Source: Brachionus rotundiformis
Taxonomy: Eukaryota > Rotifera > Eurotatoria > Ploima > Brachionidae
Assembly (NCBI GenBank): GCA_016802295.1
Contig: JAESIW010000137.1
Span: 3,689,961 to 3,753,960, forward strand
DNA: 64,000 nt
Direction: 5' to 3'
Shown in pieces: positions 1 through 12,783 of the stretch; positions within the stretch are counted from its first letter, which is position 1, and every line of letters begins with the position of its first letter. The translations under genes and the position numbers were made by a program. The notes under the pieces were generated by a model that saw only the letters and a program-made list of their open reading frames with translations, was not told where the DNA came from and did not search any database.

Positions 1-32
1 TATTTTCTTTAATATTTTGATTTAAAAAAAAG

Positions 33-3000
33 GTTCTGCACTTAGCCAAATAGAATTAATTAATACAAAACAAAGACCAAATTCATCCGGTAATAGTACT
101 AGCCGTAATCAAAACTTAATAGATGCCAATATTAATAAAATAGATACAAATTTTTTTCATATATACGCATTCGAGCGTAGTTTTAAGCTAAGCTTGATAC
201 TAAATCAAAACGGGATATATTTATCACCTGATTTATGGTTCAATCAACAAAATAGTAAAGTAGATAACATTTCAGCAAATTCCAATTCACCATATTCAAA
301 TTGTCTTTACAATGGATACGTCGACAATCAAATTGATTCTTTATTGTTTTTAAATCTTTGTCATGGAGGCCGAATTGTAAGATTTTGAAATAGCTGGTAA
401 TTTAATTTCTTATTATGTACATTTTTTAAAGAGTGGAAGCTTTATTATTAATGGTGAAGAATATTTTTTAGAACCAATAGAAGAATTTGATGCCAAATCT
501 TATGAACTATATGAATTCTCATTTATTGACTTTGATAATAGTCTGCAACTCACCGAGATTCATATTCTTTTTAAAAAAAAATCCAATCAAACAATTTTTC
601 ATAAAGCTTATGAATTCAGTGCTACCGAGGGTATAGAGCTTTTTTTTTATTTTTAAATGGATAATTAAAATCAGAAATTAAATTTATCTATTTAGTTAGA
701 TCTTGAATTAATTTAACAAAAAAAAAATCTCTTTCGTTTGTATTCTGAATTCAAATGTACCTTTTAATTCATTTCATAAATAATATAAATTCAGATAAAA
801 ATTTAATTTAAAAAATATGACATTCTGGAAAAAAAAATGCTAAAATAGATAAAAATGCAGTATTTAAAACTTTTTATGATCTATTCGTTCAATTAATCAT
901 AAAATTTAGAAGCAAAAACTATATTTTATTTTTTATGCAAAATTCACTTTATTTCATTATGGTCTAGTTCATTTAGTTAATTTTCTTGAAATGTCAATGC
1001 ACCAAGTGTTTAAGAGACTTTATCAAAAAAACTCTGATTTTTTATTTAATTTATAATCAATCATCTATGGAAAAAAAACATATTAAATATATTTATTTAT
1101 AAATTTTAAGCTATTATAAATAAATAAATTTTATCTTTTTTCCAATTTTTAATTCGGAATAGTGAATATAAATAAAGAATAAAAATTGTATTTTAGTTAT
1201 TGAACCAGTTAAAATAAAACAAAATAATGCTAAGAAACGTCAAAAGAGAAGCAATTTCTTCCTCGACGTGGTCGATCGGAGAGTTTACTTAGAACTATTG
1301 GTAGTGGTAGATAAACAAATGCATGACTTCTATGGCGAAAATCTCAAAAATCACATTATCACACTTTTATTCATGACAACACAGCTATACCAGCATCCGA
1401 CTTTAATAAATCCAATCAGGGTCTACATAAGTGATATTATCTATGAGCATGAACTTGACGAGCCCAGCTACCGCGATGAAACTGTAAACTTTAGTTGAGT
1501 CTTTAAAATTTATAAACTCTATTGCCTTAATTTAAAGCTAAATAATCTTGGCAAAGAATGGGAAGCTGAAATATTGCTATCCAAATTTTGTAAATGGCAA
1601 TACAATTATAGAAAATGGAGAAAAATTAAAAAACAAATAGACGTGGCTATTCTAATTACAAAGTATTTTAATCAAAATTTCAATAAAAAATACTGATTTT
1701 AAATTGTAAATAAAAGACGAGATATTTGTAAGTCCAGAGATGTATGTGAGACACTAGGCATAGCTAGACTAAACCAAGTGTGTGTACCATATCAAAATTG
1801 TGCGGTAATTGAAGATTCTGGTCTCAATACTGCTTACACCATAGCTCATGAAATTGGCCATTTGTAAAGATTTTACTTTTTTGTGTCAATAAAATTAATA
1901 AATTTTATATAAATTATATAGACTGGGAATGAAACATGTTGATGAAGAACGATGCAAAAATTTGAACAATTCTGCTACACAAATGATGGCTGCTATGCTG
2001 GATTTGACCAAAAAAACTCAAGTGTGGTCGAATTGCAGTGTGACAGAACTGAATGATTTTTTAAGGTAGAGAAAAAAATATTTATAAAGTTATAGATTAA
2101 TTGTTATATTATAGAGCTGGTGATGGGGAATGTTTATTTAATATTCCTAATTATTCGAAAAATGTTCTAAATATCAGCTTAAATTTTGAGAATACTTTGG
2201 AGCAATTCGATGACACCATGATTAGAAATGCCAGATATCCAGGACTGAATCATTATTATAGTCTTAAGCAACAATGTCAACAAATTTTCGGCATTAAAAG
2301 TGACAAATGCGACCATAGTCCCGTAAAATATTTTTTATATTTTATCTTAATATATTTTAAATATATAAAAATATCAAGGAAGAAGACTGTAAAATATTAT
2401 GGTGCAAAGCAGATACGCCAAAATCGAACGCCTATCAATGCGTAACCACAAATACAAAATGGGCTGATGGAACTCCGTGCAGAACAAGAGGAATTTATGT
2501 AAATTCTTAGATTAAATACTTTCTATCAGTTAACTTGGACTTATAGAATGGATATATATGCCTAAATGGTGAATGTATTAATCCTAAAAGTGAACAAAAT
2601 AAGCCAATTGATGGTGGTTTTAGCCAATGGAGCGATTTTAGCAGTTGTTCACGAAGTTGTGGTGGTGGAATTCGTAAAAGATACCGGACATGTGACAGTC
2701 CTGAGTAATTAAGATAACTATGTTTAATCAACTTAAATATAAATAATTTTAAGGCCTAAAAATGGCGGTAAATATTGTGTTGGAAAAAGAGTATGGTATG
2801 AGTCGTGTAATACTCATGTAAATATTTTCTTCCTCAAATGATAAAAAATATTTTCTACAATATTTTATAGGACTGTGGGTTTAAAGAAATAGAATTTAGA
2901 GATGAGCAATGCCGAATATCTGCCAAAAAAACTAGTAATGTTAAATTAGCTGATCAAATGGGATTTACTAATACAAAGTTAGATTGGAAAGCATATTATT

Positions 3001-6000
3001 CATCAGGTATTTAAACAAATATTAAAATAAAAAAATATTTATTCTAATACTGGTAATTTTTGTTTAAGATCCAAGAAGAAAGTGTTTACTTTTCTGCCAT
3101 ATAGAAGAAAAATCCACATTCGCTCTGCTAAGTCCTATTGTAATTGACGGAACTAAATGCAGTTTGAATTCTCATGATATTTGTGTAAATGGTCATTGTT
3201 TGGTACAAAAAACAAAATTTGTTATTCGAAAAAATTATTTTTAATAATTAATTTTAAAGCCCGGTGGATGTGATAACATTTTGTATTCAAATAAATCCGA
3301 AGACAAGTGCGGAATTTGTGGTGGAGAGAACAAATCATGTGACGAGAAGCACTTTGAAGTTAAATCACCAAATAAATTTGGTAATTAATTTTGTTAGTAA
3401 AACAATTAATTACAAATAACTAAATTTAATTTATCAACAAGGTTATAATTTTTTAGCTACTGTGCCAGCCAAAACTACCAGCATAAACATACACCGATAT
3501 AAAGAAAGTGATGACCTGGGCTGTCTTTGTAAGTTTAATTTTAGGATAATAAATAAAATTAATAAAAAATTTTAAAAGCTTTACGATCTCATAACAAAGC
3601 TTTGCTAAATGGACACTATGTCATATCAAAGACATCAACAACTATTGATTTCGAAGGAAAGTTAATTGATTATATTGTAAATGAGACAGTTGAGATAATT
3701 CAATCAAGGGGAAATTTTACCGAAGATTTAATAGTTTCCGTAATTGAAAATTTAATTTATTATTATATTTTTTTATTTTTTTATTTTTTTGTTTATTAAG
3801 TTTTTAAGTAGCACAAAGATATTTGAAAATAAAATAAGTTTTAATTATTTTGTACCCAAACCTGAAAATCAAATTGATAACGAGGAAAAAATCGAAACTG
3901 CCAGCCATTGGAAATCTTATGCATCTAATTATGGCCAACAGCAGAATCTTCTAAGATCAGATAGCTATGTAACAGATATAAATGAGAGTGATTGTGATAA
4001 AATATGTGATGGTCAGAAAAAAATTACTTACAAACAATGTAGTGGATATTTTTGCAAAGAACAAGAACGCTTTGAGCCATGCAATACTCACTGTTTTTTA
4101 AAGTAAATTATTTTTATCTATTTTTGAACATTTTTTTAAATTAATAAAAAAAAAGTCTGACATATTATTCAGTTGGATGTACTGCTTTTAATGGTGTGTG
4201 TGGTAATGGATGGGAAGACTTAAGAATGAAATGTATGCTAAGTTATGCTAAAAGTGATTCAAAATTTCAAATCGATTTGGGATATTGTGACCAAAGAGAA
4301 ATAGCAAAGGTCTCGACTTTAAAAAAAGAATGCTTTATCTCATGTGAAAAATATGAGTGGAAAACTTTTGATATTCAAGTAAATAATTTAAATCAAAGAT
4401 TATTCTTATAGGCTTTATTTATTAATAGTGTAATTGTGAAAATGGTTTTAAAAAACCAAATTACATTTGTTATGAGAAAAAATTTGCACGAATAGTAAGC
4501 CCGATACATTGTGCGAATGTTGCCAAGCCGGATGCATCTAAATTGGAAAAATGTGATCCCGGTTGCTATGAGTGGCGAGTCTCTGATTGGTACGAGTGTT
4601 CAAAAACTTGCGGGGGTGGTGAACGAAGACGAAATTTATATTGTGTTTTCAATAAATCCCACATTGTTTCTCGTTATCTGTGCAATTCCAAACAAGCACC
4701 AAATGAATTTGAAAGTTGTAATATGCACAGTTGTCCATTCTGGTTGCCAGGTTCATGGAGTGAATGCTTTGGTACATGTGAGGAAGGAAAAAGAAATAGA
4801 ACTTTGTATTGTATGTTCCAGGACAAGAAAGCAAATGAATCTTTATGTAGTGATTTAAAAAGACCGCGCGTGGAAGAGGATTGTGATTTAACTGAATGCT
4901 TTAAATGGAAAGCTGGTGAATGGACCGAGTGCTCCACAACCTGCGGCACTGGATACCAAACTCGTTCAGTAAATTGTCAAATGCTAAGAAAAGTAATCAA
5001 TCGATTCAGTGATAATCAATGGTATTTTAGATTAAGTTCAGATTTAGTGACTTTGGAGAATACTGATGATTCAAAATGTGATTCAAATGGTAAACCATTG
5101 GATCGACAAGAATGCTTCAACCACCTGCCTTGTCCTGAATGGCGTACAACTAAATGGTCGTATTGTGACTGTAATTCTGGTTTTAGAAAAAGATTTGTGT
5201 ACTGCTCTTCAAATATCCAATCTGAGTGTCCTCTTAACAATAAGCCAAATTCGTTGGAAAATTGTTCATGTTCTGGTTTTTGGAAAGTTTCAAGATGGTC
5301 TGAGGTAAAATATTTTATTGTAGGATTTTAATTTATCATTTAAGTAATTCCTAATTTAATCATGCTTCTCTTATTGTGTAAAATCTTGAATAGATCTGAT
5401 TTCACAATAGAGAGTAGCGTGGTAAAATTAGGTGAATGTCGACTGGTAACTTATGAACAAAAAAAATATTTAGCCAAATTTTAATTGGAAACATTAATTA
5501 CCAAAATTAATTTAAGTGCTCTGGTGGATGTAATTTTGGTTGGGAGCATAGAAATGTTACATGTGTTGATAGACAGGGTCAAGAAATAAACCCATTAGAA
5601 TGCTTGAATCGAAGTAAGCCAAAAAATAGAAGACGCTGTTTAGATTGTAGTGGTGAATGGAGGCCATTGGAATGGAATGAGGTAAAGATTTTTTTATAAA
5701 CAGAAAATAGATCGAATATGAAAAAAATCCAAAAATTAAGTGCTCAACTGTATGTGGAAAAGGAATTCAAATTAGAAATGTTGAATGCTTTTCTCCTGAA
5801 ACTGGCTCAATTTTACCTTTCTATAAATGTGATACTAGGCTAAAGCCAATTCAACAGAGAATTTGTATAGTAAAAAATTGTTCTGGACACGACTACGAGT
5901 GGAAGATTGTCTCCATACGTCCAGTAACATGATAAAAAAATTATCAAAAAATTCAATGAATAACAAATTTTATTAAAGTGTTCGGTAACGTGTGGCTATG

Positions 6001-8450
6001 GTTGGCGTTTAAGGTCAATCGAATGCCAAACCAGTGATGGACATTTTTCGGACAAATGCAGAAATGAAGATCGGCCTGATTATTATGAGAAGTGCGATCT
6101 TGGTCCATGTCCAAGATGGGAGTATGGTCATTGGTCAGCATGTTCGACTAGATGCGGAAATGGCACAAGAGAAAGACTAGTAGCTTGTAGATATCAAAAT
6201 GGAACTATTTTGGATGATGATAAATGTGGTAAAGATCATAAACCAATCGAAAAAATAGGTTGTAGTGGAAATTTTTGTGCTAATTGGATAGCTGAAGATT
6301 GGTCAGATGTAAGCAGATTAACTCATATATTTAATAATTTAATAATAAATATTTAATATTTTTTTTTCGGATAGTGTGAAATGGAAACATGTAGCAGAAT
6401 CAGAAATGTTTATTGTGCTTTTGAAAATAGGACAATTCTTCCAGACGAAAACTGCGATCTTAACGAAAAGCCAGAAAATTTGATCCAATGTCCTAGTTGG
6501 ATTGCTTGTACTCAATTTCAAATTAAAATATTAAAAAGCGAGAGAACAACATCATTGGGAAACTTACATTACTCAGAATATTCCAAATGTTCAGCAAAAT
6601 GTGGTCTTGGCTTTAGGAATAGAACTGTATCATGTAGATCCATAACTAACGATTCTATTGAACTGCCTATGAAATTCTGTGATTCAACCAAAATCGAAAG
6701 ATTAAAGATTGATTGTCAATTAGCAGAATGTAATTATAGGCTCATGGAATCATGGGGAAAAGTAAATTTATTTTTAAATTAATTTTTTGTTTTAATGGAA
6801 AAAAAAATTCAAAATTTTAGTGTTCAGCAAAATGTGGTCAAAGTGGAACTGAACAATTAGAGATAAAATGCTATGAAACAATAACTAAGACTTATGTGGA
6901 CCTATCATACTGTGTAGCGAATAAAAATGATTTAATAACAGAACGTAAATGCTATAAACCATGTACCAGACACGTTGAGCCTACTTATGAATGGAGAGTT
7001 AGCTCTTGGAGACCAGTGAATAAATTTTTTGTATTTTAAGTGAAAAAATTTTATTTAAAAATTAAGTGCTCGGCAAAATGTGGTTTTGGAACCAAAAATC
7101 GTTTGGTTAAATGTTGGAACTTAATTGAGAAAAAAGTAACTGATGATTCAAATTGCATTATAAGATATAAACCGGTGGACAATTTGCCTTGCATTAACAT
7201 TTCTTGTGGATATGGATGGTTTGTTTCTGAATGGTCAAGTGTAAGTTTTTTTTTACATAAGAATAAAACCAAAAATTAACTTTTGATTTAAAAAGTGTTC
7301 AAAAAATTGTTCTGAAGGAATAAAAACACGTGAAGTCAGCTGCATGAAAATTTCAATCGAAGGCTTAATATTAAAAACAACTTCAATCCGATGTAACCAA
7401 GAAGAAAAGCCTACATCTACGATGCCGTGCAATTTCGGAGACTGCGATAGTGAATATTTTTGGCAAGCTGGACCTTGGTCAACAGTGAGTTAAATGAATG
7501 ATGTTTTTACTTTTATCTAATTCGGCATTAAGTGTTCACCCAGTTGTAACATTGGACAACAGACGAGACAAATTAGTTGTTATCATAGAAATGGTACAAT
7601 TGAGCATGATTTTTCTAAGTGTAATCTAAACTCGATACCCATTAGACATCAATTTTGTTTTACAAATTGTAATAAATAATATTTTTATATTTTTTATTTT
7701 TCTAAAATATAACTAATGATATTTCAAAAGGCTATGTTAGCTCTTGTAAAGAATTGAAAGAAAAATTTCACCTGGACAATGATAATGACTATTATTTAAA
7801 TATTAGCAACAGTGTGGTTCAAATATATTGTAAAGATATGCATACATCAGAGCCTAAAGAATTCATCACCCTCAAGTCGGGTGAATCCAGAAATTTTGCA
7901 GAAATCTATGACAAAAAGTAATTTTTTTAATCTATTTTTATTTTATTTTTTACTTTATTAACAAAAGACTCATTCATCCGACAAAATGTCGCTATGGGCC
8001 TCGCTATGGAGCAGATTGTTCTTTTTGTACACCAGACATTGTCGAAAACCATGGCATAACACTATTTTCCAAAGTTAGAATAAACATAACAAGTTTGAGC
8101 ATCATTGGAGATGACTATAGTTTCGCGAACGTGCTCTATGGAAATCCAGTACCTTTTGGTAATTCCGGAGACTGTTATAGTTTAGTGCCAGAGTGTCAAC
8201 AAGGCAGACTTAATATTGATCTTAGAGGAACAAGTTTTGTGTTAGATCCGGTTACAAAATGGATAAATTACGGTGATAAACCAAATCAAAAAATATATTT
8301 TTCAAAAGTAATTTATTTGATAATTTAAAATGTTTAACTAAATTTATTTCAAAGGACAATTCCATAATTTACGGAACATGTGGAGGATTTTGTGGTTTTT
8401 GTAAACCTGATCCCACTACCGGAATTAAACTTCGCATTGTCGAAGACTAG
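33..8450 (+). CDS. ADAMTS9/20 (GON-1-type) secreted metalloprotease, 5' partial
   Basis: Secreted zinc metalloprotease of the extracellular matrix; the GON-1/ADAMTS9/ADAMTS20 group cleaves proteoglycans and guides cell migration. The window enters in the propeptide (exon 33-376, FHIYAFERSFKL; next exon from 432 after a 55-base intron). A furin-like site KRQKRS lies near 1235, then the catalytic domain with zinc motif HEIGHLLGMKH split by an intron at 1864-1921 and the Met-turn region (ATQMMAAML). Disintegrin-like and central TSP1 (FSQWSDFSSCSRSCGGG, about 2625) domains follow, then the Cys-rich region and spacer (about 2880-3760). About 17 C-terminal TSP1-like repeats occupy 3830-7675. The GON domain runs about 7735-8450 and ends CGFCKPDPTTGIKLRIVED. 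Exons are many and short. AATAAA begins directly after the stop (8451). Family and domain order are certain; exact orthology to ADAMTS9 versus ADAMTS20 cannot be set, and a few repeats are degenerate. Confidence 0.96.
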
Positions 8451-9219
8451 AATAAACAGTTAAAATAGAATTAATTTTAGTTTAAATATCTTCAAAAGAC
8501 AATTAGCTGAATTATTTATTATATAATCCTTTAAGTTGATATTTTTGAAATTTATATCGACTTTAAAAGGAGGACAAGATTTGTTTTAATTTATTTTAAA
8601 CAATCTTGTTTAAAGCTCTTTTTTTACGTTTATTTGTTTATCTTCATAGAAGCGTTCAATTTTTTACTTAAGTTTTTCTCTATTTTTTTCATTAGATTAG
8701 GGGTTTTAATGTGTTAATAAAATTTTATTAAACTAGCAAATATTTTTTTATTTTTTTGTCAATTATAAAAAGATTGTTTGGTCTAAATTCATTTATCATA
8801 GGTAAGGTTAATATTATCTATTTTAAAGAAGTCACTTAATTATTTAATGATTTTTAACAATTGATGTATCAATGAACATGAATGGAGAAAATATGAAAAA
8901 AAAATTAATTTTTTTGTGTTAAAATAATTTTTTGGAATTTTAAAAATTTTATTATAAAACTAGAACAGTACCAGTCGAGGCATAATTTAAAAACAAACTT
9001 TTTAGGTTTTTTTGTTTTGTCTAAACTTTATCTTCTTAGATACCTATTTAAATCGATTATTAGAATTTTAATGCGTCTTTAAATTAATATATTAAATTTT
9101 TATTTTTTATTAAAAAAAAAAATAAAGCAATAAACGGATTGATATTTTACAAAAAAATTTGATTTCAATATAACAAATTATTTAAAAATATAAAAATTAC
9201 TAAATTTCTAAAATAAAAT
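8451..9219. other. Intergenic region between convergent genes
   Basis: AT-rich spacer between the ADAMTS gene and the minus-strand gene ending at 9220. It holds AATAAA at its left edge and several A/T homopolymer runs. I see no coding stretch. Confidence 0.6.
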
Positions 9220-9792
9220 CTAGAATCGGCTTTTAGATTTTTTATTATCAATTTCTAATTCTTTCTTCTTTTTTTTATTATTTTTTTTTAACTTTGATAA
9301 TTTACAGCAGCATTTGCAAAATGTTCGTCCGATACTATTACAACAACAGCAGTACATACAAAAACAAGCAACAATTGTAAACATGATCCCAATTATGATT
9401 GCCAAAAAGGCATAGATCCAAAATTTGGTGCCAAACAGTTTTTCAAATACATTTCCAAGAGAACTAATTCCCTCGAAAAAGGGAAAAATGGAAGCAAGAC
9501 TGAATAAAGATGTGGGCGATGCTGTTGTCTCTGAATTAAGTCCATTGAAAAGCTGTCTATTTTGGAGCAGATTTAATAAACTTTGCTGGGTAGATGTGGT
9601 AGTGAATTGGTAGCTTTTACTATTTCCACTTTGAATAAAACCTGAATTGAGCAAACTTTGATAGATGTTGTTGTTTAGAAATTCTTGGTGCAGCAACTGT
9701 CGCTGTATTTGTTCTTGTTGACGTTTGATAACCTCCAAAGGATTTTCAGTGGATGTCGAAAGCAAGCCATTTAATAAAGCCGAATCTGACAT
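9220..9792 (-). CDS. Unrecognised single-pass membrane protein with Cys cluster
   Basis: 190-residue uninterrupted reading frame, family not recognised. The N-terminal half is polar and Gln/Asn/Ser/Thr-rich (QQEQIQRQLLHQEF region), with no signal peptide. One strong hydrophobic segment lies at about residues 125-150 (FWIYAFLAIIIGIMFTIVAC). It is followed at once by a Cys cluster (CFCMYCCCC, later CKCCC) and a very basic tail (KKNNKKKKK). This layout, a membrane helix plus juxtamembrane Cys and Lys, is typical of palmitoylated membrane-tethered proteins; that role is inference. The ATG at 9790-9792 is preceded on the minus strand by a good 3' splice site (TTCTTTTAG), so an upstream non-coding exon is likely. 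Coding status rests on frame length and the sensible hydrophobic pattern. Confidence 0.6.
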   Translation of the reverse strand: MSDSALLNGLLSTSTENPLEVIKRQQEQIQRQLLHQEFLNNNIYQSLLNSGFIQSGNSKSYQFTTTSTQQSLLNLLQNRQLFNGLNSETTASPTSLFSLASIFPFFEGISSLGNVFEKLFGTKFWIYAFLAIIIGIMFTIVACFCMYCCCCNSIGRTFCKCCCKLSKLKKNNKKKKKELEIDNKKSKSRF

Positions 9793-12783
9793 TATCTAAA
9801 AGAATAAAGAGATTTTAAGTTTAGATAAAAATGGAAATTTTTGCTTTGATTTTTGAAATGGTAGAAAACAAAGTTTTTGATCAGAGAGAAAATTTTGATG
9901 TAAATAAAGATAAAAGTTTAATATAATCCAGAGACTTGTTTTTCTCCCAAAACTGTAGAACAAATCTATCGATCCATAAACATGTTACAGATACAATTCA
10001 TACGGCTATTAAAATGACAAAAATTACCAAAGTCGTTTTCTAAATAATATTTATCTCAATTCTGGGCTAATTAGGCTAATTGTTAATGTCTTTATATTAG
10101 AATGATATATTAAAGAGAGTGTTTTTTTGGAAGAATTCCTTTAATTACAGTCGAAATGTAATTCTTGAAAAACAATTTGGATTATCTATCTATTAGACCG
10201 AAAAAAAAATAATTTTATTTATTGTTAAAAATTGTGAAACATTGGATTTTCTATTTAAAGTAGTCTATGTAAAAATCAACCAAGCGTCACGTTACAAAAA
10301 ATTACAAAAAGATACAATATAGACAAAAATTATGCGTAGACACTTGAACATTAAATGACTAACGATGGCTTCGAGTTATGCCACAAATTCATACATTAAT
10401 AAACTTAAATAGCTTTATACATTGACAATCAAGGCTCGAACATTTGCTGCACCACAGGACTCACAATGTCTAACTTTCACATTTATTTTTTTCTCCAAAT
10501 TAATTTATTTTAAAATAAATTTCTCAAAATAAATAAGAAAAAAAAGAGTAAAATTCTTTAAAATAAATTGGATTGAATTTTTGTTTCTGACAGATTAGGA
10601 CAAAAATGAACTTAATTAAAAGGAATAGTAAAATATTAGATTTTAAAAATTTGAAACATATTTACAGAAAATAGGACCATGTAAAAAACCTCATTAAGAA
10701 GCTAATTAAGCGTGATAATTACCTTGAATTTTTTCCTTGAATACTATAATTCTTAAATCGGCTCTATCTTTCAAATATTTCCAAGCTTTTAATGACCTCA
10801 TTTCGGATTTAATAAAATTTAATGTCCCATTTAACACTCTTTTTTGTAACAAAAAAATTTCACTGTTTAAAAAATAGTTTATCTTTTGCTCATGGGTTTA
10901 TTAAAACTATTTTAAAATGATATATAGCAAGTATTATATTGTTTTTGTTCGAGACTTGATAAATCAATTCACTCATTTATTAACCATAAAATTCAAAATC
11001 GAATTAAATCATCTAAGGTCTTGGTAGTAAAAACAAAAGAAAATATTTAATAGTTAATGATAAGACACCATTTATGAAGAATATTGCCATGCTATGATTA
11101 GAACTAATCAATTCCTATTATCAATTAATGATTTATTGCCAAATTTTTAGAATACTTTACTATTTTAAGCCAAAGTTGAAATTCGAACTAATATATTTGT
11201 TACAAAATTGCTTAGAGCTATTGTTCTAAACAGAGAAATTAAATTTTATTTTTAAATGTATCTTTTGTTAAAAAATATCAATAATTAACATCTATATTGT
11301 TTAACTGCTACAACACAATTAAGATAAAATCATTGAAATATTAAAAATTTTAGTAATACAAAAAACAAGGTGAAATAATAAAAAAAATTCAATATTTATA
11401 AAGTTTTTCAAATAATTTTTTTTGCATCAGACCGAAGGTTATTAGCTAAAAAATAAAAAAACATGTCTAAATTGTTAGCTTAAATAATATTTAAATTCGA
11501 CGAAGAAAATTTTTAATTTAAAATCGTCTCGACGCATCCAACATGCAATGAAGCATTTAATCATCATCATTTGGATACATTGACCATTTATAAGACATGT
11601 CTTATGTGAAAATATTAAATTATTTCTAGGCCTAAATTGTTGTCTTGTCCTTTTTTTATTTTTGTATCATTTGGATAACCATTTGTGCAAGTAATTAAAT
11701 AATACGCTTCAAAGAAATATGCTATAAATAATTTTACACATTTATCTTCAATTCGGCTCTTTCATAATATATTTCTAATAACCTTACGATTTTATAATTT
11801 TAAAATTTTACAAACAATTAAACTCAATTACTAACCAAGGATAAATTTTAGTTTAACTAAAAACCAGTCTAATATTCATCAATTAAAAAAATATAAATTT
11901 TTTTATAAAATTCTGCAGGTGTATGTAGGTGGTCAATTTTTATGAATAGACTACAGTATTCTCGGGGTAGTGAAGTTCCTTTCAATTAAGAAAAACTTGA
12001 ATAATTTTTTTGCCTTAAGTAATAATTTAGTTCTGTAAAATGCTCAATTTTAAGCAATACAGAAAAATAAATCTGTAAATAATTCTGCAATTTTCTGCAT
12101 TTTGCACACCGTCAAAAAGTATTTTAATATATCGTGCAATTACTCTGTAGAGTTTTTGTAGAAATATACTTTCAGATCAAGCAAAGTTGCATTTTAAAGA
12201 AGTAAATTATTTCTTAAGATAAATAGTTATTCAATTTTTTCTGAATTGAAACGATCAAATTGAAAGGAACCTCAGCGCCAGTATTCCCTTTCAAATACGT
12301 ATGTTATATTTTCTTTTTCAGAAACTTTAATTGACCATTTGTCTAATGTCAGATAAAAAATTTAATTCTGATTCTTTGATTCCTTTTTTTAATTAAAGAT
12401 ATATATTTTTATCTTTATTGATATTCAAAGGAGAACTTTTAGAAGACTTTAAAAAAATATCTTTGACTGAGTTGTCATCTAAACCTTAAGATTTAAATTA
12501 TTTTTTATTTAATTAAAGATTGTTCAAATCTTATTTGAAATTTAAATTTTTTGTTTATAAAGTCGAGAACTTAAATTCTGGTATTCTTATTTAGGAAATA
12601 AAAGGAAATTAATAATATTTTTGAGATAATATTTATCAAAAATAATCATTCTTTTTCATTTTTTATTTAATTTCTATATTCTAAAAATTTAAATACAGTA
12701 TTTAGGCAAAAAAAAAACTCTTATTTTTTTAAAACAAGATTTTATTTATTTTTGGTTTGAATCAATGAACAGTTTGCATAGTT
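9793..12783. other. Long non-coding AT-rich region
   Basis: Three kilobases with no credible coding exon on either strand. It probably contains the promoter and 5' non-coding exon of the gene at 9220-9792 and the 3' flank of the MGME1-like gene. It includes the inverted-repeat element listed at 11954-12286. Confidence 0.55.
11954..12286. mobile_element. Candidate MITE-like element with terminal inverted and direct repeats
   Basis: TGAAGTTCCTTTCAATT at 11971-11987 is matched in inverted orientation at 12258-12274 (AATTGAAAGGAACCTCA), with one mismatch in 17. Outside these arms the 8-mer CAGTATTC occurs in direct orientation at 11954-11961 and 12279-12286. Short inverted repeats flanked by an 8-bp direct repeat fit a non-autonomous DNA transposon; 8-bp target duplications are known for hAT elements. 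The interior (about 270 bases) has no coding potential. The arms do not sit immediately inside the direct repeats (9 and 4 bases away), so the ends are uncertain. Confidence 0.4.

Noticed and set aside
377..431. Apparent frameshift in the ADAMTS propeptide at a T-run
   Set aside because: A normal 55-base GT-AG intron restores the frame (CHGGRI joined to SGSFIINGEEYF), matching the family, so no error or frameshift is needed.
2507..2731. Minus-strand reading frame within the ADAMTS gene
   Set aside because: It is the antisense shadow of the disintegrin/TSP1 exons, whose plus-strand frame has clear family motifs.
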